From contig NZ_LT985980.1 of NCBI RefSeq assembly GCF_900291985.1, forward strand, positions 186,001-250,000: a stretch of 64,000 nt of DNA, read 5' to 3'. Origin of the DNA: Lysinibacillus timonensis (GTDB lineage: Bacteria; Bacillota; Bacilli; Bacillales_A; Planococcaceae). Positions within the stretch are counted from its first letter, which is position 1. Every line of letters begins with the position of its first letter. The position numbers and the translations under genes were made by a program. This document shows, piece after piece, positions 35,566 through 45,178 of this stretch. Below the pieces are notes generated by a model that was not told where the DNA came from, ran no database searches, and saw nothing but the letters and a program-made list of their open reading frames with translations.

Positions 35566-35676
35566 AAGGCTGAAAAATGGAATGAGGGTCAATTCATATG
35601 CCCCAAATTAACTACTAAACAATAGTTGAAAACATTCGTATTGAATTTTACACAATAATTAGGACTTGACTTTTGA

Positions 35677-36000
35677 GACTTTTGAGACGGTTTCTCGAAG
35701 ACATTTCATCCAGATTTTATGCCTTAATTGTCCTTGAGTCCGCTTCTCATAGACATTTTCACTGAATTTATTGCTCGTTTTGTCTTTGAGACCGTTTCTC
35801 GCAGACATTTCATCCAAATTTTATGCTTCAATTGTCCTCGAGACCGCTTCTCAAAGACATTTTCACTAGATTTATTGCTTGTTTTGTCCTCGAGACTGCT
35901 TCTCAACAACATTACAACCGTATTTCATGCTTCAATTGTTCGCGAGACCGCTTCTCACGGACATTTCTTCTGCATTCTTCCTTCGTTTTGTACATTACAG
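35677..36000. repeat. 52-bp dyad array A, right part
   Basis: Continuation of the array after the insertion. The split copy resumes at the register position 35677, then copies start at 35729, 35781, 35833, 35885 and 35937, again every 52 bp, with a decayed last copy at 35989. Same dyad and linker types as the left part. Confidence 0.88.
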
Positions 36001-36155
36001 TAAATTTGCTAAGTTGCACCTAATGATCACCTATTGTAATTCACAATTCTGATCTAGTTCCACCCACTGAATAATACTGTACGCATCCATAATTTAAAAC
36101 TCATATTGACTCATTACTCGTGCACAATAATAAAAAAGAAAAGAGGCTTTGAGCT

Positions 36156-36533
36156 ATGAAAAAATTGTTGGCTATATTGATTATTGCTGCAGCGTTTTTT
36201 GCAATCACAGCCTTTACACCAATTAATATGAACACCACTAACCCAGTTATTCAAGAACATACAGGTTCTGAAAATCATGTTCAAGATAAGCCAATTCCCG
36301 CATACGCGAAATGGGGGTTAATGGCCATGCAAGAAACAATGAAAAAATATCCTAATGCAGCCATAACAGATTATCTGCATATCGGTCGTGACGTTGGAGC
36401 AACAACATCTACAGAAAAATTTAAGCTCATATTACAAGAAAAAGAACGGGAATTTGGTTTACTCGTCAACTTAGAATTTGATAATACATCGGAACAATTA
36501 ATTGAAATTACATTTACCGAAACGACGCCTTGA
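36156..36533 (+). CDS. DUF3889 family secreted protein (YqzG/YhdC-like)
   Basis: 125-residue exported protein with a signal peptide (about 1-20, LLAILIIAAAFFAITAFT). The DUF3889 core is AYAKWGLMAMQETMKKYPNAAITDYLHIGRDVGATTSTEKFKLILQEKEREFGLLVNLEFD. Function unknown. It is the first gene after dyad array A and is monocistronic. Confidence 0.8.
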   Translation: MKKLLAILIIAAAFFAITAFTPINMNTTNPVIQEHTGSENHVQDKPIPAYAKWGLMAMQETMKKYPNAAITDYLHIGRDVGATTSTEKFKLILQEKEREFGLLVNLEFDNTSEQLIEITFTETTP

Positions 36534-36635
36534 CCAATATAATCGACAAATTGTAGTAAACATATACAAGAAAATCATAGTTGCCTATTCTTCAAGGAAA
36601 TGCTATCCGTTACAAACTCACCCAAACATAATAAA

Positions 36636-36661
36636 CCTCCGCTACATCATAATAGCGGAGG
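36636..36661 (-). terminator. Terminator of the Glu-rich lipoprotein gene
   Basis: Perfect arms CCTCCGCTA/TAGCGGAGG immediately past the stop, with a TTTAT-type tail on the minus strand. Confidence 0.75.
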
Positions 36662-36668
36662 TGTCTAT

Positions 36669-37523
36669 TTAATTTAAAGAGTCGATATAGTTTACACGAT
36701 CTGCCTCAAGTAATGGATCCATACTGTAATAAGCTAAAGCAAAACCGGCTTCATTTTCGATAAATAATGCATGGTAAATCGTAGGATCTGTCCCTATATA
36801 TTGTTGCATTTCCTCAGGCCACTCTGTAAACGGTACATCGACATAGACAGAAAAATCATACGGCTCCCCATTTTGCATTTCATATTCATATGCATGGAAA
36901 GCACGATTTTGCAATTCTACATAATATATGGGTTGATCGTCCATTTGTTCAATGGAAAGGATTGTAGGTTGGAAGTAATCTAACGTTCCAGCAAAATCGG
37001 CTGAAACAAGGTAAACAAAATCGCCATCAAAGTAAATCATTGGCACTTCTTCTTCATTTGAATTGCGATATTTCTCAAAGTCGATTGTGAAACCATGATA
37101 TTTACTGATTGCTTGATTTAAATCATCTGGAGAGTACCATTCATAAAATCCGTTCAACACGTCTCCTTGGCCAAGCATTGGTACCTCATCTGGAAAACTT
37201 CGTGCAATATTAAGGATTAAATTATGCTCAACGTTTGAATCATTATAAACAACTCCCATCGTTTCTCTTAAAAATTGTAATGAATTGAGTCGTTCAACAA
37301 TATTGGATTGGAGCTCTAGAAAAACTTCAGATGGGCCACTACTTGCAGGCTCAGTTTGCGCCTCTTGTTCCCTTATCGCCTCTTCTTGTTGCTTATTTCC
37401 ATCATTTTCAGTTCCCTTTGTTTCTTCTGATTGAGCTAGTTCACCTTGAGTTTGAGGTTCCGCTTCTTGACTACAGGCACTTAGTACAAGGGTTGAGGCA
37501 AACAAATAAATGAATTTCTTCAT
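36669..37523 (-). CDS. Hypothetical lipoprotein
   Basis: 284-residue lipoprotein: signal peptide with lipobox LVLSACSQ, a low-complexity acidic linker (about 20-65, rich in Glu, Gln, Thr), then a folded domain (about 66-284) with FLELQSNIVERLNSLQFLRETMG and many Tyr/Asp/Glu residues. I do not recognise the domain. AAGGAG RBS. It lies 13 nt downstream of the end of the next minus-strand gene, so the two may be cotranscribed. Confidence 0.72.
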   Translation of the reverse strand: MKKFIYLFASTLVLSACSQEAEPQTQGELAQSEETKGTENDGNKQQEEAIREQEAQTEPASSGPSEVFLELQSNIVERLNSLQFLRETMGVVYNDSNVEHNLILNIARSFPDEVPMLGQGDVLNGFYEWYSPDDLNQAISKYHGFTIDFEKYRNSNEEEVPMIYFDGDFVYLVSADFAGTLDYFQPTILSIEQMDDQPIYYVELQNRAFHAYEYEMQNGEPYDFSVYVDVPFTEWPEEMQQYIGTDPTIYHALFIENEAGFALAYYSMDPLLEADRVNYIDSLN

Positions 37524-37536
37524 TGTGAATCTCCTT

Positions 37537-38049
37537 TTATGATTTTTTTATACTACCAAGTTCCTTTGCCAAGATAGAACGACGAAACCCTTTTTGGCGT
37601 ACGAACTCTTTCATTTCACTAATAGACATATAGGATAAACGAATATGAAAATAGTTAATATGCTCAATACATGCGAAAGCAAAAACAAATAAATACCAAT
37701 ACCGATTTACTGCATCATTAACAAATAATGCAATACCAACAACTATTCCTATCATAATGAATAGGCAGTTAATGATTTTAAACCATCTATACATATGCAA
37801 ATAACTGTCTTTTAAGTTACGAAAATCTTTTCTTCTTCCTTGTCTCCATTTCAAATACCAATATAGACTTCCTTGAAGTAAAATGAATTCTAGTAAACAA
37901 AAAGAAAATATAGATGAAATCGGCGAAAGATACGGAACTGTCCACTCAACCTGTTGTATGTAAAAAACATATAGAATGGCGAACAGCATTGTTGAAGTAA
38001 GTTCACCTGTAAATAAATTCAATAATTTTTTCTGCACTCTTCTATACAT
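37537..38049 (-). CDS. Hypothetical membrane protein
   Basis: 170 residues with about four hydrophobic helices (around 16-36, 42-62, 95-115 and 120-140 from the chosen start) and a basic C-terminal tail (VRQKGFRRSILAKELGSIKKS). I start at MYRRVQKK (38049), preceded by AGTAGGA; an upstream ATG adds 19 residues without an RBS. No family recognised. Probably cotranscribed with the downstream lipoprotein gene. Confidence 0.6.
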   Translation of the reverse strand: MYRRVQKKLLNLFTGELTSTMLFAILYVFYIQQVEWTVPYLSPISSIFSFCLLEFILLQGSLYWYLKWRQGRRKDFRNLKDSYLHMYRWFKIINCLFIMIGIVVGIALFVNDAVNRYWYLFVFAFACIEHINYFHIRLSYMSISEMKEFVRQKGFRRSILAKELGSIKKS

Positions 38050-38192
38050 AGTTCCTACTTTCTGTAAGCTATCAACCATGTACATTGAACGATTTTTTTG
38101 GCACACCTAAGCATAGACCTGCGTACTGAGCGTCCATCGTAAAACCAATATACTGGCTAGTAAACCCACGTTTAACAAACTGAAGTTACTCT

Positions 38193-39002
38193 CTATTTAT
38201 TATTTAATTCTCTTCTCATTAGTACTACGTTTTCTTCATGGCTAAAATTTAACTCTCTCCAATATTGATATTGGCTAATTAAATCTGCATGCTCTCCATT
38301 AGAAGAGAGGGCGCGTCTTAGTTCTTGAATATATTTCGCTGACTCATCTGTTCGCTTCACAATTTCATCTTTACTTAATGTATAGTTCCCATGACCTGGG
38401 ATTAACATATTCACTTTATGGTTTTTCAAAATGTTCGAAACCTTTTTAAGTGTTAGTTCATAGTGATAGCTATTATCATATATGAACGGAAATTCAATGT
38501 CTGATAAATAATCACCTGCAATAAAAATGCCATATGGCTCAATGACAGTAAATATACCATCCTTTGTATGTCCTGGTGCTGAGTAAAACGTCATGGTCGT
38601 ACTACCAATTTTTGATACATGCCTCTCCTTACTAATTGGGATGTTTACTTTCGGAAACGTAATTTCGTAATTTCTGTCCAGATAGTATTTATCATCAAAC
38701 GTTTTCATTTGCTCAACAATTTGATGGGAATCTAACGTTTGAAATAATTGACTAGCAATAACTGTCGTATCTTGAAAAGCCCCGTATCCAATCAGATGAT
38801 CCCAATCCGAGTGTGTAAGGACTAAATAAACTGGCAGACGTCCTCGTATTTTACTAACATGTGCACGAATTTCTTCAACTTCACTAGGAAGTAAATTGGG
38901 GTCCACTACAATGATACAGTCTTTTGTTTTTACGACAGTTGATGTTGTTTTATATAATGCACTTTCAAAAATGGTAAGCTGATCATTCTGAAATTGTATC
39001 AA
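38193..39002 (-). CDS. Metallo-beta-lactamase fold hydrolase
   Basis: 269 residues. The metal-binding motif appears as THSDWDH (His64, Asp66, Asp68, His69), with Asp in place of the usual second His, followed by APGHTKDG, the bridging Asp in FIAGDYLSD and the last ligand in IPGHG. The substrate is unknown; such proteins hydrolyse thioesters, phosphodiesters or lactones. The Asp substitution is a known kind of variation and may change metal content. Confidence 0.85.
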   Translation of the reverse strand: MIQFQNDQLTIFESALYKTTSTVVKTKDCIIVVDPNLLPSEVEEIRAHVSKIRGRLPVYLVLTHSDWDHLIGYGAFQDTTVIASQLFQTLDSHQIVEQMKTFDDKYYLDRNYEITFPKVNIPISKERHVSKIGSTTMTFYSAPGHTKDGIFTVIEPYGIFIAGDYLSDIEFPFIYDNSYHYELTLKKVSNILKNHKVNMLIPGHGNYTLSKDEIVKRTDESAKYIQELRRALSSNGEHADLISQYQYWRELNFSHEENVVLMRRELNNK

Positions 39003-39236
39003 ACACGCACCCTCTTCTCTTGTTGTGATGTTTAGATTTCCTCTTTATATATATATTACCAAATTAAGTATTTCATTTTCATGTTTTTTACAGAATAAAG
39101 GCCTTTAGCTAATATCTCGAGATAATTCTCGACTAGCATTCATTTGTTCATCCTTTTTGTTGAAATTTGTATGTACAATTGAGGGATTGTTAAAATGGGG
39201 ACAGTGGTCTAGTGACCGGAGATTTTTTGATATTTT

Positions 39237-39263
39237 TGAAACTTACTGGATTTGACAATCGTT
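39237..39263 (+). promoter_or_regulatory. ECF-type promoter, probably autoregulatory
   Basis: TGAAAC (39237-39242), 17-bp spacer, CGTT (39260-39263), 24 nt before the ECF sigma start. This matches the general ECF consensus of a TGAAAC-like -35 and a CGT-containing -10, so the sigma factor probably drives its own operon. Confidence 0.6.
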
Positions 39264-39286
39264 TATAGGGTGCTTAGGGGGTGACG

Positions 39287-39796
39287 ATGATTAATAGAGA
39301 GATAGAATGGATTTTTGATGAACACGCAGAACATTTATTACAGCTTGCTTATTTTTATACGAAAGATCGTTATAGCGCTGAAGATATCGTGCAGGAAGTG
39401 TTTATAAAATTTATGAGTAGTGATTATGAAGAACGCGGGAATATAAGGGCTTTTTTATCGAGAATGACGATTAATAAATGCAAGGATTATTTTAAAAGCT
39501 GGGCCTATAAAAAGATTCAACTAAAAGAAACGTGGTCGAATGTCGTTTCAAGAAAAAAGAAAGATTCGATTTTAGTAGCAGATGAACGGAATCAAATAGG
39601 AAGCGCAGTTTTAGATTTACCTCTTGAATATCGAGAACCGGTTATTTTGTTTTATTTTCAGGAAATGAGTGTTATTGACATAGCTGTGACATTAGAGGTT
39701 CCTGAAAATACGATTAAGACACGATTGAGACGTGCGCGGGAAAAATTAAAACCCCTTTTACAGGAAGAAGAATGGGAGGTGTTAGTCCATGAATGA
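39287..39796 (+). CDS. ECF subfamily RNA polymerase sigma factor
   Basis: 169 residues with sigma region 2 (AYFYTKDRYSAEDIVQEVFIKFM, about 19-41) and region 4 (LDLPLEYREPVILFYFQEMSVIDIAVTLEVPENTIKTRLRRAREKLKPLL, about 110-160). It presumably directs RNA polymerase to an envelope-stress regulon. I start at ATG 39287 behind AGGGGGTG; the earlier GTG is part of that RBS. The next gene overlaps by 8 nt and encodes a membrane protein in the anti-sigma position. Confidence 0.93.
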   Translation: MINREIEWIFDEHAEHLLQLAYFYTKDRYSAEDIVQEVFIKFMSSDYEERGNIRAFLSRMTINKCKDYFKSWAYKKIQLKETWSNVVSRKKKDSILVADERNQIGSAVLDLPLEYREPVILFYFQEMSVIDIAVTLEVPENTIKTRLRRAREKLKPLLQEEEWEVLVHE

Positions 39797-41015
39797 AATT
39801 AAGAAAAGCTTACTGGAAGTAGCAGGCGATATGAGTGAAAATAAAAACCGGATACGACGCAAATTATATGAACATCAAAATAGAAAAACAGATTTGAAGC
39901 GCAATGTTTGGGCTGGAATTGTTGCTTTTGCTATGATTGCCATAATGTTTGTGGTTACTTCCCTCTTAATGAAAGAACAACAACAGATAACACAGGGTAC
40001 TCCTTTTGACGATAAACAGTTTGAATTTGCTATTATTGTTGATCAAATGTTTGGGTTTGATATGAGTGATGAAACTCGACAAGAATTTGTTTTCGATGAG
40101 TATGAGCGTGATCTAGCTATATACGCATATGCCCTATCACTTGGATATGAAATTACTGAGGCAGAAATTGAAGAAAGATATCAAAAACAAATTTCTATGA
40201 TGTTTGGAAATGAAGATGTAAAACAGACTTATCTCGAAAAATTCGCAGAAGTTAATATAACACAAGCAGAATATGAAGAATACTTGTATAAGCTCCTTCC
40301 TTCGCGCGTAGCATTAGATAAATTACGTACGCATTACATGGATTTGTATCCGAAAATAAGCTCTTCTGTTGCGGGCTCATTAGCGGTTAAAAATGCCGTT
40401 CCGTATTTCCGTGAGCAGTATTCGGAAGATATAAACGTATTTAAAGAAAAACACGGGCTTCCTTTACATGAATACCCAATGTTGGAAGGTTCAAAAATAG
40501 TAGGAAGAATTGTTACATTTGAAGATAATATGTTTTTACTCGTTCCAAACGCTACAATTGACCATATAAACACACTTCAACCGGATGAAATCGTTGATCA
40601 ATATTTAGAAGCATATTGGTTTCCACTAGATCAAGTGCCTGAATTAAATGTAGGTGATCTTGTTGAAGCTTATAGTAGCACAAGAGAATCTCCTAGATCT
40701 CCATTCGTGTCGGATCTTACGGATTTAAAAATGTTGGATGATTACGATCCAGATATGAGTACTGTGCATACTGAAATGCTAACCATTCCATCAGAAAACT
40801 ACTCTAGACTAAAATCATTTGTGAATATCTTGAGATGGGATGAAATGAATTTTGACTTAAGTCGTTCTGCAGATTATGAATTTGAAGTGGAAGCCATTAC
40901 GTATGAGGTGTGGGTATTAGCCGATGGCTTTGTTGTTACTACTTCCAATGGCATGTACAAGAAGTTAAGTGAAGACTTTACGAATGAATTAAAAGGCTAT
41001 TTAGGGTTGCAATAA
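39789..41015 (+). CDS. Membrane-anchored probable anti-sigma factor
   Basis: 408 residues: an N-terminal cytoplasmic segment (about 1-38), one membrane helix (VWAGIVAFAMIAIMFVVTSLL, about 41-61) and a large extracytoplasmic domain (about 65-408). No zinc-binding HxxxCxxC motif is visible in the N-terminal part. The partner role is inferred from translational overlap with the ECF sigma gene and the single-span topology. The middle (ITEAEIEERYQKQISMMFG) recalls SurA-N-like helices but this is not firm. Confidence 0.68.
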   Translation: MNEIKKSLLEVAGDMSENKNRIRRKLYEHQNRKTDLKRNVWAGIVAFAMIAIMFVVTSLLMKEQQQITQGTPFDDKQFEFAIIVDQMFGFDMSDETRQEFVFDEYERDLAIYAYALSLGYEITEAEIEERYQKQISMMFGNEDVKQTYLEKFAEVNITQAEYEEYLYKLLPSRVALDKLRTHYMDLYPKISSSVAGSLAVKNAVPYFREQYSEDINVFKEKHGLPLHEYPMLEGSKIVGRIVTFEDNMFLLVPNATIDHINTLQPDEIVDQYLEAYWFPLDQVPELNVGDLVEAYSSTRESPRSPFVSDLTDLKMLDDYDPDMSTVHTEMLTIPSENYSRLKSFVNILRWDEMNFDLSRSADYEFEVEAITYEVWVLADGFVVTTSNGMYKKLSEDFTNELKGYLGLQ

Positions 41016-41044
41016 AATACGAACTCCCCTTTTCTATACTATTA

Positions 41045-41078
41045 AAAGCATGCGAATTTTTACTTTGCATGCTTTTTT
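41045..41078 (+). terminator. Terminator of the ECF sigma operon
   Basis: Arms AAAGCATGC/GCATGCTTT with a T7 tail. Confidence 0.85.
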
Positions 41079-41171
41079 ATGTTGGATGTGAAGTTTGTTT
41101 TATGTTATATGCTCATTGAATCATTATTCATTTTTGTTATATGATGGTTTATGTATAAGGGAGATGATATC

Positions 41172-41999
41172 GTGCTATTTAAGAAGAATGCTGTCACAGG
41201 AGAGATAAACGGAGTATCTTACATCAACGGACAGATAGAATTTCAAGGATTTTCGATGAATGTATATAGTTATTTAACTGACGGTGTTTTAATTGATACG
41301 GGGGCACAATCTTTACATAAATATTTTGAACAGTTTATTGATGAAGCGAACTTCGATCAAGTTATGATCACTCATCATCACGAAGATCATACAGGGTGCG
41401 GAGCGTATATAGAAAAAACGAAAAACTCCCCTATCTACATTAGCGAAAAATCGTTAGACCATTGCGCAAAGAAAGCTGACTATCCTTTTTATCGAAAAGC
41501 TTTTTGGGGTAGCCGAAAGCCGTTCAAAGCTTTAAGTATGCCAACAACATTTGCATCACGCAATGCAAACTGGCTCGTCATAGACACACCAGGCCATGCG
41601 TATGACCATAAGGCATTATTAAACTGTAGTACAGGTCAGCTCTTTACAGGTGATCTATTTGTACAGGTGAAGACAAAAATTCTATTATCGGATGAAAGTA
41701 TTCCAACAATAATAGAATCATTAGAGAAAGTATTAACTTACGATTTTGACGAGGTGTATTGCCAACATGCAGGTTTGGTAAAAGATGGTCGTGGGAATTT
41801 AGAGCGTAAACTCGATTATTTATTATCCTTGCAACAAGAAGTAATTGCCATGCACAATGAAGGACGAACAAACGACGAAATCCGCAATCAACTATTTCCA
41901 AAAAGGTACCCTATTATCAAATTTTCACTCGGTGAATGGGATTCGATACACATTGTGAATTCAATTATAAACGAAAGTAAAATTCGACAAACGCTATAG
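41172..41999 (+). CDS. Metallo-beta-lactamase fold hydrolase
   Basis: 275 residues with the canonical metal motif THHHEDHTGCG (about 73-83), then DTPGHAYDH, FTGDLFV and the YCQHAGLV ligand region. I choose GTG 41172 as start because GGGAG lies 8 nt upstream; the ATG at 41151 is too far 5' of it. It is not related closely to the MBL protein at 38.2 kb. Substrate unknown. Confidence 0.88.
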   Translation: MLFKKNAVTGEINGVSYINGQIEFQGFSMNVYSYLTDGVLIDTGAQSLHKYFEQFIDEANFDQVMITHHHEDHTGCGAYIEKTKNSPIYISEKSLDHCAKKADYPFYRKAFWGSRKPFKALSMPTTFASRNANWLVIDTPGHAYDHKALLNCSTGQLFTGDLFVQVKTKILLSDESIPTIIESLEKVLTYDFDEVYCQHAGLVKDGRGNLERKLDYLLSLQQEVIAMHNEGRTNDEIRNQLFPKRYPIIKFSLGEWDSIHIVNSIINESKIRQTL

Positions 42000-42026
42000 T
42001 TCATTACTATAATTTATGTCAAAGTA

Positions 42027-42066
42027 AAAACCTGCTATTCAGTTTAACCGAATAACAGGTTTTTTC
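42027..42066. terminator. Terminator between convergent MBL and antiporter genes
   Basis: Arms AAAACCTGCTATTC/GAATAACAGGTTTT with T-tracts on both sides. Confidence 0.85.
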
Positions 42067-42088
42067 GTTTATTCTAACCTACAATCTT

Positions 42089-43240
42089 TTATTGTGCCGA
42101 TTGTTCTTCTCGTTTACCAAATACCATTTTTAATAGTGGTGGTGTTGCAAGCGTAGAGAAGATTACAACTATAATAATAGATGTATAGTGACTTTCAGGT
42201 AATAAACCTTTTGTAAGTCCCATAGATGCTAAAATTAATGCAACTTCACCACGGGAAATCATCCCTGCCCCAATACCAATTGAAGATTTCGTGTTAAATC
42301 CTGTTAAACGTGCTCCTAAACCACAGCCAATCCATTTTGAAATAAGAGCTATTATGCAGAAAATCACGATAAACCAAATTTGATCACCTACTCCATCAAA
42401 TGAGATAGGTAATCCGATGTTGATAAAGAAGAATGGCACAAAAATACCGTAAGCAATTGGAGATACTTTTTCTTCAATTTGATGTGCCCACTCAGTTCTT
42501 CCTAAGGCAATCCCAGCGAAATATGTACCGATAATTCCAGATACGCCGAAGAAATCCGCACCGTAAGCAAATGCAAATAGAATGATTAATGCTGCTGAGA
42601 CAACCGGTTCAGTAACTGAAAATCTAGAAAACAACTTCACGATTAAAGGAACAATCCATCTACCTAATAGAAAAATAGTAACAAAGAATATGACTTGTTC
42701 ACCCAATAATAATCCAATATTTGTATCTTCTCCGGTAAAGAATCCCATTGCCACAGCAATTAAAATGATAACGATAATATCATCTAATACTGCTGCTCCT
42801 AAAAGAGCGGCACCCTCGCGGCTATTTAACCATCCAAGCTCACGTAGAACTTGTACAGAAATACTTACTGAAGTTGCAGCAAGTACCAACCCTAGGAAGA
42901 TTGATTCAGTCGAAGTTAGACCGAACCAAACGCCCCCAGCCCATCCTAAAATAATTGGCATTACAACACCAGCAACAGCAATTGCTACTGCTGACTTCAT
43001 ATTTTGGTTAAGACTTTTCACATCCGTTTCAAGACCTGCCAAGAACATAAGTAGTAATACACCGATTTCACTAAATTCGGTAATCAGTTCTGATTCATGG
43101 ATCAATCCAAATACGGCTGGACCTAATAAAATACCAGCAATAATTTTTCCTAGTACAGATGGTTGTCCTAATCGTATACTAATTTGACCCGCAATCTTTG
43201 AAACAACTAATACTATGACGATTGTTAATATAAAGTGCAT
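42089..43240 (-). CDS. CPA2 family monovalent cation:proton antiporter
   Basis: 383-residue membrane protein with 12-13 helices of the Kef/CPA2 type, without the C-terminal TrkA domains found in Kef/KhtU fusions. Typical features are GQISIRLGQPSVLGKIIAGILLGP at the N-terminus, the ion-binding pair region AAVLDDIIVIILIAV, and PFFFINIGLPI. I start at MHFILTIV (43240), behind GGGGGG. Ion specificity (Na or K) cannot be told. Confidence 0.9.
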   Translation of the reverse strand: MHFILTIVIVLVVSKIAGQISIRLGQPSVLGKIIAGILLGPAVFGLIHESELITEFSEIGVLLLMFLAGLETDVKSLNQNMKSAVAIAVAGVVMPIILGWAGGVWFGLTSTESIFLGLVLAATSVSISVQVLRELGWLNSREGAALLGAAVLDDIIVIILIAVAMGFFTGEDTNIGLLLGEQVIFFVTIFLLGRWIVPLIVKLFSRFSVTEPVVSAALIILFAFAYGADFFGVSGIIGTYFAGIALGRTEWAHQIEEKVSPIAYGIFVPFFFINIGLPISFDGVGDQIWFIVIFCIIALISKWIGCGLGARLTGFNTKSSIGIGAGMISRGEVALILASMGLTKGLLPESHYTSIIIVVIFSTLATPPLLKMVFGKREEQSAQ

Positions 43241-43465
43241 AGTAACCCCCCTCATTACTATATATGTATAATATAAAACTAAAAAAAATACATAATGAGG
43301 CCTATATTGACAGACTCCACCATGTATTCCATTCGTTATTAATATATTATAATAGTATTATACCATTGCGTAAATATTTTGCAAATTCATATAACATTGG
43401 ATTCCAACATTAGTAAATAAAAATAAAGAGAGAGATTCTACATCCCTCTCCGTCATTATCATTCT

Positions 43466-45178
43466 TTAGCCTTTTATTTTAAACAATTGAACACACTTTT
43501 CTAGTTCTTCAGCCATAGAGATCGATTCGTTTGATCGATTTGAAACTTCTTCAATTCCAGCAGTTGTTTCTTCCGCTGCAGCTGAAATGTTGGTCATCGT
43601 TGTTTCGATTTCGTGGATAGCTTCTGTTAGCTCTTTAATCATTTCAACGATCCTATCTGATTTAACAGTTTCAGATGATAATAAATTTGAGAGCGTTGTA
43701 ATCTCTGCTACCGTATGGGAAACCGCAGACGAAATATTTTGAAGAGCCTCACTCGTTTGGATTACCGTTTGTGAGCCTTTTTCAATATACTTCTCGTTTT
43801 CTGAAGATGAGATAAGCACATTGCCGATATGTTCCATAATGTCTTTCACTAAAGACTCGACTTGAGCTACTTCTTCATTTGATTGTTCTGCTAATTTACG
43901 AACTTCTTCTGCAACAACCGCAAAACCTTTTCCATGCTCCCCTGCTCTTGCAGCTTCAATGGATGCATTCAATGCTAACAGATTCGTTTGTGAAGCAATG
44001 CCTGAAATTGTGTTTGTAATCGTTTGGATTTTAGCTGCAGATTCTACTAAACTTTGAATGGTGTTGCTAACACCTTGTGAGCCTATGCGAATTTTTTCCA
44101 TATCCTGATTAATTTCTTTGGCACGAATTTCACCTTCAGAGGCAATCTGTTTTGTTTTATTCGAATTGTCTACTGTTGAATCCGCAATCTTCTTCATATT
44201 TTGAAGATCTTCAGCAAGTGCGATTAAGTTATTTTTAGCTTGATCGGAATGGTTCATTCCATCAGTCATGGAAACTGCAACTTCTTCTATGTTGTTTGCA
44301 ACAAGCTGAACTGCGTGATTCATTTCTGTTAAGGAACTTGCTGTTTCATTTGCATTTTCTGTTAATTGAGTCGAAGTATTGCGAATGGTTGAAATCATAT
44401 TTTGTAAATTGGTTGTCATGTTGTTTAACGTAATCGCTAAATCGCCAATTTCGTCTTTACTTGTTACTTTCGTTGGTTCTACATTTAAATTTCCGTCAGC
44501 AATTTCCTTCGCTTGTTGAATTAAAGAAGAAATCGGTTTTGTTTTTCGACGTATTAAAAAGGCAGTTCCTACTGCAGCTAGTAGCATTGGAATAATACTA
44601 ATTAAAATCCCTTGGCTTACAACTCCCCAAGTTCGATCTGATACGATACTTGCATCAAAGTCAATGACACTAACGGCAATAATTTCTTTTGAAGAATCAT
44701 GATCTTGATAGATTGGTGCATAACCAGATAATCGTTTAAACCCAGCATATTCATATGCTTCTGAATAGGTTGAGTGCCCTGTCGATAACAGTGTCGATAA
44801 TGCATTTTGGTCAACGTAGAATTCGTCACCAGCTTTAAATCCGCTTTGTTTTAAATTATCATCTAATGCTATCAGATGACCATTCAAATCTACAATGTAT
44901 TGTGCTTCAAAAATAGCTTTATGTTCTGTCGTCCAGTTTATTTCCTTTCCAATTCGATCACTGGCATCTTGATCACCGGATAGTGCTAAATCTAAATCAT
45001 CTAGATTTACTAAACCCGTTGTAATATTGGCACATCCATAAGCCTCAATACCAGCAGCTTCATATAATTTTCCATATGCTGTAATATAAGTAGCAACTGA
45101 TGAAATGGCAATCATTACAATCAAAATACCTGCAATGATGGTTCCTAGCTGGAAAGTTAACGTATGTTTTAGTTTCAA
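43466..45178 (-). CDS. Methyl-accepting chemotaxis protein
   Basis: 570-residue transmembrane receptor: TM1 (about 11-33), an extracellular single-cache-like sensor (about 35-190), TM2 (about 195-212), HAMP (213-266) and the signalling domain with [42 protein letters not shown] and methylation-type helices. The start is a TTG with GGGGA 8 nt upstream. The sensor contains a lone Cys ([11 protein letters not shown]). Ligand unknown. Confidence 0.92.
   Translation of the reverse strand: MKLKHTLTFQLGTIIAGILIVMIAISSVATYITAYGKLYEAAGIEAYGCANITTGLVNLDDLDLALSGDQDASDRIGKEINWTTEHKAIFEAQYIVDLNGHLIALDDNLKQSGFKAGDEFYVDQNALSTLLSTGHSTYSEAYEYAGFKRLSGYAPIYQDHDSSKEIIAVSVIDFDASIVSDRTWGVVSQGILISIIPMLLAAVGTAFLIRRKTKPISSLIQQAKEIADGNLNVEPTKVTSKDEIGDLAITLNNMTTNLQNMISTIRNTSTQLTENANETASSLTEMNHAVQLVANNIEEVAVSMTDGMNHSDQAKNNLIALAEDLQNMKKIADSTVDNSNKTKQIASEGEIRAKEINQDMEKIRIGSQGVSNTIQSLVESAAKIQTITNTISGIASQTNLLALNASIEAARAGEHGKGFAVVAEEVRKLAEQSNEEVAQVESLVKDIMEHIGNVLISSSENEKYIEKGSQTVIQTSEALQNISSAVSHTVAEITTLSNLLSSETVKSDRIVEMIKELTEAIHEIETTMTNISAAAEETTAGIEEVSNRSNESISMAEELEKCVQLFKIKG

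Larger units (their letters stand above)
34174..35671 (+). mobile_element. IS256-family insertion sequence inserted in dyad array A
   Basis: Imperfect terminal inverted repeats: the left end GATAATGTCCGTATAATTG at 34174, and the right end about 35645-35671, whose complement reads GTCAAGTCCTAATTATTG then TGTAAAA. The 8-bp sequence TTTGAGAC is present on both sides (34166-34173 and 35672-35679), as expected for target duplication. The right side has a second tandem copy (35681-35688), which is the one in register with the array. It contains one intact transposase gene and a long hairpin downstream of it. Confidence 0.88.

Noticed and set aside
33694-36000. CRISPR array
   Set aside because: Unit size (27 nt plus 25 nt) is superficially CRISPR-like, but the linkers are repeated in a few types and are not unique spacers. 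No cas genes lie in the window, and array B has the same property.
33688-36023. Several plus- and minus-strand ORFs of 60-110 codons in the dyad array
   Set aside because: They are produced by the 52-bp repeat, which is not a multiple of three, have no RBS and overlap each other on both strands. Their similarity to each other reflects the repeat.
42582-43187. 201-codon ORF antisense to the antiporter gene
   Set aside because: Shadow of the CPA2 antiporter, whose transmembrane pattern and RBS are clear.
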